A stretch of 23,490 nt of DNA, taken from positions 1 through 23,490 of IMG/VR virus record IMGVR_UViG_3300042154_000412; one strand, 5' to 3'. Below, in pieces: positions 1-5,741 of this stretch. The notes below the pieces were generated by a model that made no database searches, was not told the origin of the DNA, and saw only the letters and a list, made by a program, of their open reading frames with translations. Position 1 is the first letter of the stretch; every line of letters starts with the position of its first letter. This DNA comes from a virus. The translations under genes were made by a program, and so were the position numbers.

Positions 1-54
1 TTTACGGAATGGGATATTATGTTAGGGTTTTTTTCTATTAAGATATTATGTTAG
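1..54 (+). CDS. 3' end of an upstream gene (partial, frame uncertain)
   Basis: The first bases are open in frame 1 up to a TAG at 52-54, giving 17 residues that end IKILC and overlap the start of the sigma-like gene by 7 nt. Frame 3 is also open, to a TAA at 37-39, ending YYVRVFFY. Genes in this window normally overlap or abut, so one of these is probably the C-terminus of the preceding gene, but 50 bases cannot decide which. No function can be given. Confidence 0.3.
   Translation, partial: FTEWDIMLGFFSIKILC
13..54 (+). repeat. 13-bp direct repeat around the sigma gene start
   Basis: GATATTATGTTAG occurs at 13-25 and again, without mismatch, at 42-54. The second copy holds the ATG of the sigma-like gene at 48. 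The first copy has an ATG at 19, in a different frame, that opens only 11 codons. It may be a small duplication, or a repeated binding or translation-start element. Confidence 0.6.
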
Positions 55-542
55 AACTATTAGCTAAAAGCCATCTAACCTGGATAAAATATTTGAGGTC
101 CTTTGGATGTCCTGAGGATATTTGTGAGGACTTTGTACAGGATATGTATATAAAGGTATGGGAATATCAAAATAAGTATAATAAGGATCTTATGTATAAT
201 GGATCTGAGGTTAATTATTATTTTATATATGTAACGTTACAGAATTTATATCTAGACTTTTGTAGAAAAAAGAAACTAGATACCTCTGATATAGAGGGAA
301 TAGATAGAGAGGATGAGGAGTATAATGAGATAGACTATTCAAATGAATTGGAGGCTGTAAATAGATGGTATAATAGCGATAATAGTAATATTTATGAGGA
401 TGAATATTATAAGAAAATCTTTGAGGAGATATTTATAGAAAAAAAATCAGTATCCGAATTATCTAGAGAGAGTAAAATTACCTACTGGAGCCTGAGAAAT
501 GCAATAAAAATAATTAAAAAACAAATAAACGATTTAAAATAA
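48..542 (+). CDS. small sigma-70 family (ECF-sized) sigma-factor-like protein
   Basis: This 164-residue protein probably binds host core RNA polymerase and directs it to phage promoters. Residues 22-40, beginning PEDICEDFVQDMYIKVWE, resemble sigma region 2.1-2.2 (the pattern D-x-E-D-L-x-Q-E-x-F-x-x-x-W). Residues 55-76, with YVTLQNLYLDFCRKKK, resemble regions 2.3-2.4. An acidic linker at about 80-110 follows, and residues 130-164 (SVSELSRESKITYWSLRNAI) look like the region 4 helix-turn-helix. Two domains only and this length are typical of ECF sigmas. The next gene starts on its stop codon (TAATG). A five-copy bipartite motif upstream of late genes in this window is a candidate target. The region 2 match is clear to me; region 4 is weaker, so a structural homologue without sigma activity remains possible. 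Confidence 0.7.
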   Translation: MLELLAKSHLTWIKYLRSFGCPEDICEDFVQDMYIKVWEYQNKYNKDLMYNGSEVNYYFIYVTLQNLYLDFCRKKKLDTSDIEGIDREDEEYNEIDYSNELEAVNRWYNSDNSNIYEDEYYKKIFEEIFIEKKSVSELSRESKITYWSLRNAIKIIKKQINDLK

Positions 543-682
543 TGCCGATACCAAGTAAAAAAGACAAAGAAAATAATAAGGATTTCATACAGCGTTGTAT
601 GATAGATCCGGTAATGTTAGAGGAGTATCCAGATATACACCAAAGATTCGCAATATGTAACGATCAAATATTTAAAAAATGA
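542..682 (+). CDS. 46-aa conserved phage micro-protein (RCM...DP motif)
   Basis: It encodes 46 residues, starting in the TAATG overlap with the sigma-like gene and ending in an ATGA overlap with the next gene. The core runs FIQRCM, then DPVMLEEYPD, then QRFAICN (residues 15-40), with Cys19 and Cys39. I recognise this pattern (FxxRCM-DP-x-M-x-x-EYPD-x-x-QRxAxC) from small proteins or domains in other tailed phages, often near head-maturation genes, but I know no proven function. The tight double overlap argues that it is translated. Confidence 0.6.
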   Translation: MPIPSKKDKENNKDFIQRCMIDPVMLEEYPDIHQRFAICNDQIFKK

Positions 683-855
683 TACAGGCAATAGATATAT
701 TTTATTTAAAAAAAGTTAAGAGAGTATTTGGAGATCGAGCTAATGGAGTAGCTGCTTATTTACAATGCATCTATAAGAATGGAGTAGATACTAAAATGGT
801 AGCGGTGCAATATGGGGAAGAGATTAAAAGTATGATATATGAAAATAGGAAGTAG
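679..855 (+). CDS. 58-aa hypothetical protein
   Basis: It encodes 58 basic, mostly soluble residues. It starts in an ATGA overlap with the gene before and overlaps the next gene by 17 nt. Visible features are an N-terminal hydrophobic stretch (MIQAIDIFYL), a KKVKR basic patch and one cysteine at residue 30. I do not recognise the family. The overlaps and the phage-like codon use support a real gene. Confidence 0.5.
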   Translation: MIQAIDIFYLKKVKRVFGDRANGVAAYLQCIYKNGVDTKMVAVQYGEEIKSMIYENRK

Positions 856-988
856 TTTAGAGGTATTATTTAAATATACCGGGATTCAGTTTATAGTAAA
901 GACTATAAGTGGATGGTTAGGGATAGATTGTGGATGTGATAAAAGAAGAGATAATTTAGATAATTTATTTAGAAATGGAGCAAAATGA
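839..988 (+). CDS. 49-aa Cys-motif micro-protein
   Basis: It encodes 49 residues whose second half reads GWLGIDCGCDKRRDNLDNLF. The CGC at 31-33 followed by KRRD and a short amphipathic helix resembles a small protein I have seen in many phages of Bacteroidota and Gram-positives (GI-x-x-C-x-x-C-x-x-R-x-x-x-LN), often close to terminase genes. Two cysteines alone would not form a zinc site unless the protein dimerises or works with a partner. It overlaps the genes on both sides (17 and 14 nt). Confidence 0.55.
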   Translation: MKIGSSLEVLFKYTGIQFIVKTISGWLGIDCGCDKRRDNLDNLFRNGAK

Positions 989-1190
989 TTGGACTAGATG
1001 GTTTGACTTTAGAAACAAGCTAGGGAATACTATCGACCATACAGAGTATCTTATGGTAATGGAGTTGCACGCAAAGTATTTTAATCATAAATATAAAAAG
1101 CTCTGCAAATGTAAAGGAAAGGCTATACAGAAATACATAGATGATATTAATCAGTTCTGGGAGAAGTCTCCAAAAGCTAAAATTAGATGA
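975..1190 (+). CDS. 71-aa hypothetical protein with possible metal site
   Basis: It encodes 71 residues. The middle part, with ELHAKYFNHKY followed by CKCKGKAIQKYIDDIN, has His32, His38, Cys44 and Cys46 in an arrangement that could bind one metal ion. Similar LH...H..y..C.C proteins occur as small unknowns in Bacteroidota phages, to my recollection. It overlaps the gene before by 14 nt and the nuclease gene after it by ATGA. The function is unknown; a role next to the nuclease is possible because of the coupling. Confidence 0.55.
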   Translation: MEQNDWTRWFDFRNKLGNTIDHTEYLMVMELHAKYFNHKYKKLCKCKGKAIQKYIDDINQFWEKSPKAKIR

Positions 1191-1591
1191 TAGAAAATAT
1201 AAAGGAGTGGGAGAAAGCAGTTGTAGATATACTTAATCTCGATGGATGGCAGTTAGAATTAACTAAGGAGTATGATCATTATGATGCGATAGGGATAACT
1301 CCTAAGGGTATTAAATGCGTTATTGAAATGAAGTTTAGGAATGATTACTATGAGGATAAGATGCTAGAGAAGTTTAAGTATGATAAGTTAATGAAAATGG
1401 AGGGATATGTTAAAATCTACTTTGTAAATGATGCTAAGGGGAATTATATGTTTTGGTTAGATGATATGGTTATGCCTGAGGTTAAGTATTTGAGATTACC
1501 TAAGCAGACTTTGTGGGATAAAACTAAAGTATCTAAGGCTGTATATTTATTGAGTGAAAATAAAGCTACTATCATTAATAGAAATGAATAA
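1187..1591 (+). CDS. PD-(D/E)XK nuclease-like protein
   Basis: This 134-residue protein starts with a helix (IKEWEKAVVDILNLDGW), then has Asp33 in HYDAIGI and Glu47-x-Lys49 in CVIEMKFR. A helix, a strand with Asp, then ExK is the core of the PD-(D/E)XK nuclease fold. The size and simplicity suit a phage resolvase-like or VRR-NUC-like enzyme acting on branched or broken DNA, but the subfamily cannot be told from sequence alone. It is coupled by ATGA to the gene before it. It ends just before host-type promoter P1, so it closes the first transcription unit in the window. Confidence 0.55.
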   Translation: MIENIKEWEKAVVDILNLDGWQLELTKEYDHYDAIGITPKGIKCVIEMKFRNDYYEDKMLEKFKYDKLMKMEGYVKIYFVNDAKGNYMFWLDDMVMPEVKYLRLPKQTLWDKTKVSKAVYLLSENKATIINRNE

Positions 1592-1608
1592 AAAAAAATA
1601 GTTAAATA

Positions 1609-1639
1609 TTTGTTTATTAAAAAACTTTTAATATCTTTG
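1609..1639 (+). promoter_or_regulatory. Bacteroidota housekeeping-type promoter P1
   Basis: TTTG at 1609-1612 is followed after 19 nt by TATCTTTG at 1632-1639. This matches the known Bacteroidota consensus (TTTG at about -33, TAnnTTTG at about -7). It lies in an A/T-rich gap and is followed by ACTAAAAGATAT at 1652-1663, just before an ATG at 1668. It probably drives the 1668-3693 nuclease/replication block. Confidence 0.75.
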
Positions 1640-1667
1640 TATCATATTAATACTAAAAGATATAATT

Positions 1668-1835
1668 ATGTTAACAAAAGACACCTGGTATGAGGTCCTA
1701 AATGAGATTAGAAAATATGCTATGACCGATATGGAATTAACGCATATTAACTTAGAGATTAAAATTAGATCCAATTCTTTTAATCACAAAAACATTAGTA
1801 CAGTAAAAATAAATTTAACTAAAGATGAAGATTAA
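1668..1835 (+). CDS. 55-aa hypothetical protein, first gene after P1
   Basis: It encodes 55 residues, starting about 28 nt after the -7 box of P1 with the A-rich leader typical of Bacteroidota. It overlaps the RecE-like gene by 11 nt. No cysteines or membrane segment are present; the sequence is a charged mix with a likely helix (residues 5-20). I do not recognise it. Small first genes behind strong early promoters in phages are often host-takeover proteins, but that is only an analogy. Confidence 0.55.
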   Translation: MLTKDTWYEVLNEIRKYAMTDMELTHINLEIKIRSNSFNHKNISTVKINLTKDED

Positions 1836-2598
1836 AACACTAGACAACAAGGTATGGGATAAAAAAGAGCTTATAGATAATATGTATGAGGATTCTTTTT
1901 ATTATGGTTACTTAGGTAAAAACGCTTTCAGTAGCAGTTCTTTAAAATTATTATTGGATTCGCCTAAGACTTACAAATATGTTACTCAGTATGGATCAGA
2001 TGAGAGCCAGGCTTTAAGAGATGGAAAATTATTTCACACTATGATGTTAGAGCCGGAGAAAATAGATAGCTTTACGTTTGTGGATGTACAGAGTAAGAAT
2101 ACGATTAAGTACAAAGATGCGGTTAAAGAGGGGGATATTGTATTTACTAGTAAGGAGAAAAAAGATGCTGAGAGATTGTGTGATGCGATCTATAGAAATG
2201 AGGCTGCTAAGTCTTTATTGATTCACTCTCAGTATGAGGTACCTGAGGCAGGTATATTGAATGGATATGCTTTTAGAGCTAAGGCTGATATCATAGGTAA
2301 GAATGGATTAATAGATTTAAAGACTACAACGGATGTAAAGAATTTCAACCTATCAGCTCGGAAGTATAGATATGCTTTACAGGTTTATATTTATTGCCAA
2401 TTATTTAATGTAGAGTATAAGGATTTCAAGTTTATAGCTATTGATAAGGCTAATTTAGATATCGGAATATTTGATGTATCGGAGGATTTTTATTTCTCTG
2501 GAGAGCAGATGCTAGAGGTAGCTTTACAAATCTATAAGGAATGTATAGAGGATGATAGTTATGATGTTAATGATTATGTAATTTACGGAACTTTATAA
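1825..2598 (+). CDS. RecE/Exo VIII-like PD-(D/E)XK exonuclease
   Basis: This 257-residue protein fits the exodeoxyribonuclease VIII-like PDDEXK family, which degrades one strand of double-stranded DNA to make 3' overhangs for recombination. Residues 36-46 (SSSSLKLLLDS) match the usual N-terminal helix start. GKLFHTMMLEP holds the conserved His71 after Gly67. Asp155 lies in RAKADIIG, Asp164-Leu-Lys166 in LIDLKTTTD, and Gln186 in YALQVYIYCQLF. These give the D, DxK and QxxxY signature residues. The usual partner, a single-strand annealing protein (RecT/Erf), is not visible in the window. The start at 1825 overlaps the previous gene by 11 nt. Confidence 0.8.
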   Translation: MKIKTLDNKVWDKKELIDNMYEDSFYYGYLGKNAFSSSSLKLLLDSPKTYKYVTQYGSDESQALRDGKLFHTMMLEPEKIDSFTFVDVQSKNTIKYKDAVKEGDIVFTSKEKKDAERLCDAIYRNEAAKSLLIHSQYEVPEAGILNGYAFRAKADIIGKNGLIDLKTTTDVKNFNLSARKYRYALQVYIYCQLFNVEYKDFKFIAIDKANLDIGIFDVSEDFYFSGEQMLEVALQIYKECIEDDSYDVNDYVIYGTL

Positions 2599-2609
2599 AA
2601 GAAAAAATT

Positions 2610-2858
2610 ATGAGTAAAAAACACACACAGCTTTATGTAAATGAAACACATACATTGAGCCAGTCAAATGGAGAGTTATATATAAGTGGAGAAAATTTCG
2701 AGATAGTTTGGAATACTGAAACTTTATTTATGGATTTACCTTTTATTATTAGATTAGTTTTAAAGGCTAGAGAGGAGACTAATAATATGGTTAAAGAACA
2801 AATAGAACAAGAGTTAAAGAATATAAAATCTTTTTTAGAGAGATATGAAAACAAATAA
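2610..2858 (+). CDS. 82-aa hypothetical protein
   Basis: It encodes 82 residues with a polar N-terminus, a hydrophobic middle (LFMDLPFIIRLVLKA, about 50-64) and a charged C-terminal helix (VKEQIEQELKNIKSFLERY). The hydrophobic part is short and flanked by charges, more like a buried helix than a membrane anchor. Eleven nucleotides with an A-rich leader separate it from the exonuclease, and it sits in the same P1 operon. A reverse-strand ORF lies on top of it but has no support. I do not recognise the family. Confidence 0.6.
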   Translation: MSKKHTQLYVNETHTLSQSNGELYISGENFEIVWNTETLFMDLPFIIRLVLKAREETNNMVKEQIEQELKNIKSFLERYENK

Positions 2859-2861
2859 GAT

Positions 2862-3017
2862 ATGAGAAAATTTATAGTATATTATTGGACAGAAAAAAAT
2901 GATGATGCGGTAGATATTGAGAGAGAGATCGAGGCTTATGATTTTGATGAGGCATATAGTAAATTTAGAAATGAATATCCAAACGTTAAGATATGGTCTA
3001 TTAATTTAGAGATATGA
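2862..3017 (+). CDS. 51-aa acidic hypothetical protein
   Basis: It encodes 51 residues, strongly acidic in the middle (ERE-x-E, DFDEA), beginning with a strand-like MRKFIVYYW. It starts 3 nt after the previous stop and ends in an ATGA overlap with the next gene. Both ends fit the close packing of this operon. The function is not recognisable. Confidence 0.55.
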   Translation: MRKFIVYYWTEKNDDAVDIEREIEAYDFDEAYSKFRNEYPNVKIWSINLEI

Positions 3018-3253
3018 ATATAGATAATAAAAGAGGAGATAGTTTAGAGGATAGTCTAGGGTTAGATCCTGGCTTTATGGTAGAGTTAGATGATAGGATA
3101 ACTGATAGTATTTATTATGCTATTGGAGTTCCTTATAAGAGCGATATTATAAAGTATGTATTAAATAATTTTAGTTATAACGAGTTAGTAATAATCGCAT
3201 CGAAATATATAGATGATGCAGCAGTATATTATATTGAAAATCAAACAGAATAG
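3014..3253 (+). CDS. 79-aa hypothetical protein
   Basis: It encodes 79 residues, acidic, with a probable helical C-terminal half (YKSDIIKYVLNNFSYNELVI). It is coupled to the gene before by ATGA and lies 2 nt before the DnaA-like gene. No motif, cysteine cluster or membrane segment is visible, and I do not recognise the family. Confidence 0.55.
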   Translation: MNIDNKRGDSLEDSLGLDPGFMVELDDRITDSIYYAIGVPYKSDIIKYVLNNFSYNELVIIASKYIDDAAVYYIENQTE

Positions 3254-3255
3254 AA

Positions 3256-3693
3256 ATGATAAAAGAGAATTATAAAATAGATAATAGTTTTGCTAAATAC
3301 AATAAAGTAGCAGATAGAATAGAGAAAGTAACAGGAGTTAATATATTTGATAAAAAGAGAACGTTAGAGATAGTAGATGCGAGAGCTACAGCTTGTTATA
3401 TTTATAGAAAGTATTATAATGGTACTTTGCACTCGATAGCAGATTACTTTAAAAAAAATGGTAAGAATTTCGATCATAGTACGGTACATTATAATGTTAG
3501 ATTATTTGATCAGGAAGTTAAAAATAGGAGGAGAGATATAAGTGATAGAATGAATTTTTTAATAGGATCTATCGATGGTAATACTCAGCTGAATATAGTT
3601 ATAGATACGATATTAAGTGATGATGATAAGAATAGAATTATAGCAATAGTCAACAGACTTGTTAACAAATATAAAAAAGACAGCGTTATATAA
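3256..3693 (+). CDS. DnaA domain IV-like DNA-binding protein
   Basis: This 145-residue protein carries a helix-turn-helix like the C-terminal domain of the replication initiator DnaA. Residues 34-52 (RTLEIVDARATACYIYRKY) match the first helix region, residues 58-66 the second, and FDHSTVHYNVR at 72-82 matches the DnaA signature (RDHSTV-x-x-A). There is no AAA+ ATPase part. Such stand-alone domains may bind DnaA-box-like DNA at a phage origin, or act as regulators. No DnaA box cluster stood out to me in the window. The last 28 nt of the gene carry a copy of the CAAA/CGTTATAT promoter motif. Confidence 0.65.
   Translation: MIKENYKIDNSFAKYNKVADRIEKVTGVNIFDKKRTLEIVDARATACYIYRKYYNGTLHSIADYFKKNGKNFDHSTVHYNVRLFDQEVKNRRRDISDRMNFLIGSIDGNTQLNIVIDTILSDDDKNRIIAIVNRLVNKYKKDSVI
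3666..3691 (+). promoter_or_regulatory. phage late-promoter motif, copy E (divergent)
   Basis: CAAA at 3666-3669, then 11 nt, then CAGCGTTATAT at 3681-3691. Spacing and CGTTATAT are identical to the other four copies; TAA is replaced by CAG. It sits inside the end of the DnaA-like gene, just before the block leading to the methyltransferase and terminases. The ATG at 3693 lies too close to the motif to be translated from this start, so the first gene served would be 3839 or later. Confidence 0.5.
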
Positions 3694-3842
3694 TGGAACT
3701 AACAAAAGAAAATAAAAAAGCATTACTTGCTTATTTTGACAACACTACAATTAATATCACTAACCTTATTAAAAAAATAGGTAGAGAAGAGACAAAACAA
3801 TTAGAGAATTTTATCGATAAGCTTTATAAAGAAAAATTATGA
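3693..3842 (+). CDS. 49-aa hypothetical protein
   Basis: It encodes 49 residues, Lys- and Glu-rich, probably two helices (LTKENKKALLAYF and IKKIGREETKQLENFIDKLY). It begins in a TAATG overlap with the DnaA-like gene and ends in an ATGA overlap with the DUF3310 gene. I do not recognise it. The double coupling supports translation. Confidence 0.55.
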   Translation: MELTKENKKALLAYFDNTTINITNLIKKIGREETKQLENFIDKLYKEKL

Positions 3843-4060
3843 AACCAATACACTACAAAGGAGTAAAAGATTACGATGTAATAGACTTCTGCAAAGATTA
3901 TGATTTAAACTTCAACAAAGGTAATATAGTAAAGTACCTAGTAAGAGCAGGTAAAAAAGATGATGAGCTTAGGGATATGAGAAAGGCTTTAGATTATATC
4001 GAGAGAGAGATTAAATGGTTAGAGCAGCAGCAGATAGAATGGATAGAAAATAATAAGTAG
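3839..4060 (+). CDS. DUF3310 family protein
   Basis: This 73-residue protein matches DUF3310, a small family common in phages and sometimes named nucleotide kinase without firm proof. It starts PIHYKG (the usual HY near the N-terminus), then has FNKGNIVKYLVRAGKKDD at about 25-42 (the GNxxKYxxRAGxK core), and RKALDYIEREI at 48-58. It overlaps the previous gene by ATGA. Family membership is clear; the biochemical role is not known to me. Confidence 0.8.
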   Translation: MKPIHYKGVKDYDVIDFCKDYDLNFNKGNIVKYLVRAGKKDDELRDMRKALDYIEREIKWLEQQQIEWIENNK

Positions 4061-4062
4061 AT

Positions 4063-4161
4063 ATGGAAGATTGGAGCAGTTGTTGTGGTACTGAGAGACA
4101 CCATATATGGAATGATTTATGTAGTGCTTGTTTAGAGCATTGTGAGTTTGAAGATCAATAA
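4063..4161 (+). CDS. 32-aa zinc-ribbon-like micro-protein
   Basis: It encodes 32 residues with five cysteines: Cys7-Cys8, then Cys20-x2-Cys23 and Cys27, plus His13, His14 and His26. The pattern SCCG...LCSACLEHCEF resembles short zinc-binding proteins found in Bacteroidota phages. It starts 2 nt after the DUF3310 stop. It is too short to assign a role; binding of one zinc ion is likely. Confidence 0.55.
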   Translation: MEDWSSCCGTERHHIWNDLCSACLEHCEFEDQ

Positions 4162-4173
4162 ATGAAATAAGAT

Positions 4174-5385
4174 ATGATAGTAGAGATTAGCAAGATTCGA
4201 AATAACACTAATAACCCTAGATTCATAAAGGATGATAAGTTTAGAAAATTAGTAAAGTCTATTAAAGAATTCCCAGAAATGTTAGAACTTCGCCCTATAG
4301 TAGTGGATGAGGATATGATAGTCTTAGGAGGTAATATGAGATTAAAAGCCTGTATAGAGGCAGGATTAAAAGAGGTGCATATTAAGATAGCAGAGAACTT
4401 AACAGAGGATCAAAAAAAAGAATTCATAGTTAAGGATAATGTAGGATTCGGAGAGTGGGATTGGGATCTATTAGCTAATGAATGGGATAATGATTTATTA
4501 GAGGAGTGGGGTTTGGATATAACCGGATTCGATACCAACGAAGTATTAGAGGCAGAGGAAGATGATTTCGATAGTACACCACCGGAAGAGGCTATAACGG
4601 TCTTAGGAGATTTATACGAGATAGGAGAGCACCGTTTGTTATGTGGGGATAGTACAGATAGCGATAAGGTTGCTGAATTAATGAATGGAGAGAAAGCAGA
4701 TATGGTATTTACAGATCCTCCTTATAATATTGGATTTAAGGGCTCAATGTCAAATAAAATGATAAATGGAAAAAAGGCTCCTGCTGATAGTGCAAACCAA
4801 AGGCACGATAAAATAAAAAATGATGAAATGTCTGAGGAACAATTTTATAATTTTATTAGTGATATTTTGAAAGAAATTAAAATTAATTGTTTAGGTGCTT
4901 TTTATATTTGTTTCGGAAGTCAAACATTGAATCAGTTGTTACAACCACTTACGGATTTAGGAATTGAATATAAGTCTATAATTATTTGGATGAAAAATCA
5001 AGCAATTTTTAGCGGTAAAGATTTTAAAAGTAGATACGAGCCAATAGTTTACGGTAGATTTAATGATTTTTTTAATGGAGAAAGATTTAACGAGGAAGAT
5101 ATTTGGGAATTTGCAAGAACACAAAAAAACGATTTACACCCAACAATGAAACCAATACCTTTAATTGAAAATGCGTTAAAATATTCAAGTAATGAAGGTA
5201 TGATAGTTTTTGATCTATTTTTAGGTAGTGGATCAACTATGGTAGCATCACACCAATTAAAAAGAAAATGCTACGGTATGGAATTAGATCCGAAGTATTG
5301 CGACGTTATTATAAAAAGAATGCTTAAATTAGATCCTAATTTAGTAATTAAACGAAACGGAATTACAGTAAACGATTTTAATTAA
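4174..5385 (+). CDS. ParB-N domain / DNA (N4 or N6) methyltransferase
   Basis: This 403-residue protein has an N-terminal ParB/Srx-like domain (residues 1-90, with RPIVVDEDMIVLGGNMR carrying the GGxxR motif) joined to a methyltransferase. The catalytic motif DPPY is at 181-184, and the cofactor motif (FLGSGS, 349-354, then YGMELDPKYCD) follows it, the order of beta-class enzymes. It would methylate adenine or cytosine amino groups, perhaps protecting phage DNA from host restriction. The position just before the terminase genes is common in phages. Codon use changes near base 4740 (see findings), which suggests a recombinant C-terminal half. The target sequence cannot be read from the protein. 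Confidence 0.85.
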   Translation: MIVEISKIRNNTNNPRFIKDDKFRKLVKSIKEFPEMLELRPIVVDEDMIVLGGNMRLKACIEAGLKEVHIKIAENLTEDQKKEFIVKDNVGFGEWDWDLLANEWDNDLLEEWGLDITGFDTNEVLEAEEDDFDSTPPEEAITVLGDLYEIGEHRLLCGDSTDSDKVAELMNGEKADMVFTDPPYNIGFKGSMSNKMINGKKAPADSANQRHDKIKNDEMSEEQFYNFISDILKEIKINCLGAFYICFGSQTLNQLLQPLTDLGIEYKSIIIWMKNQAIFSGKDFKSRYEPIVYGRFNDFFNGERFNEEDIWEFARTQKNDLHPTMKPIPLIENALKYSSNEGMIVFDLFLGSGSTMVASHQLKRKCYGMELDPKYCDVIIKRMLKLDPNLVIKRNGITVNDFN

Positions 5386-5390
5386 ATAAT

Positions 5391-5741
5391 ATGAATGCAC
5401 AAAATTCAACACTAAAAAAGGCGATGCTCGAGGCATTAGAAAAATCTTTGTGTGTGGTTACTACAGCCTGTAAGCAGGTAGGCATAGATAGAGGTACTCA
5501 CTATAATTGGTTAAAGAATGATCCGGAGTATTCTAAGGAGGTTAAGAATTTAGAGAATATAGTTTTAGATTTTGCAGAGAGTCAGTTACATAAACAGATT
5601 AAAGATGGTAATACGACTGCTACTATCTTTTTGTTAAAGACTAAAGGTAAGTCTAGAGGATATATTGAGAGACAGGAAGTGGTTACTGATTCTGATAACT
5701 TCTTTAAAGTAGAGATCATAGATAATGAACATAAAGACTAA
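5391..5741 (+). CDS. terminase small subunit-like protein
   Basis: This 116-residue protein has an N-terminal helix-turn-helix (about 8-45: AMLEALEKSLCVVTTACKQV, then GIDRGTHYNWLKNDPEY), as in the DNA-recognition domain of small terminases. A helical middle (residues 52-70) could form the oligomer. Its stop overlaps the start of the large subunit gene by 17 nt, which is the strongest support. It would bind the phage packaging site. The sequence 5 nt upstream is A/T-rich without Shine-Dalgarno. Confidence 0.7.
   Translation: MNAQNSTLKKAMLEALEKSLCVVTTACKQVGIDRGTHYNWLKNDPEYSKEVKNLENIVLDFAESQLHKQIKDGNTTATIFLLKTKGKSRGYIERQEVVTDSDNFFKVEIIDNEHKD

Noticed and set aside
229-242. GTAACGTTAC inside the sigma-like gene as a further late-promoter copy
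   Set aside because: It lacks the TATAT continuation and has no CAAA 15 nt upstream. The same holds for AACGTTA-like words at 12769, 17117 and 18109 in coding sequence.
2633-2854. Reverse-strand ORF opposite the 82-aa gene
   Set aside because: It lies entirely on a forward gene in a fully forward operon, has no promoter or leader, and its composition is that of a complement of A-rich coding sequence. Reverse ORFs at 9347, 11710, 12103, 14166, 21766, 22859 and 23090 are rejected for the same reason.
3440-3470. A8 run in the DnaA-like gene as another frameshift site
   Set aside because: The coding frame continues with the DHSTVHY motif after the run, and nothing suggests a useful product in another frame.
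5301-5312. CGACGTTATTAT in the methyltransferase gene as a late-promoter copy
   Set aside because: There is no CAAA at the required distance, the last part is TTATTAT instead of TTATAT, and it lies in well-supported coding sequence.
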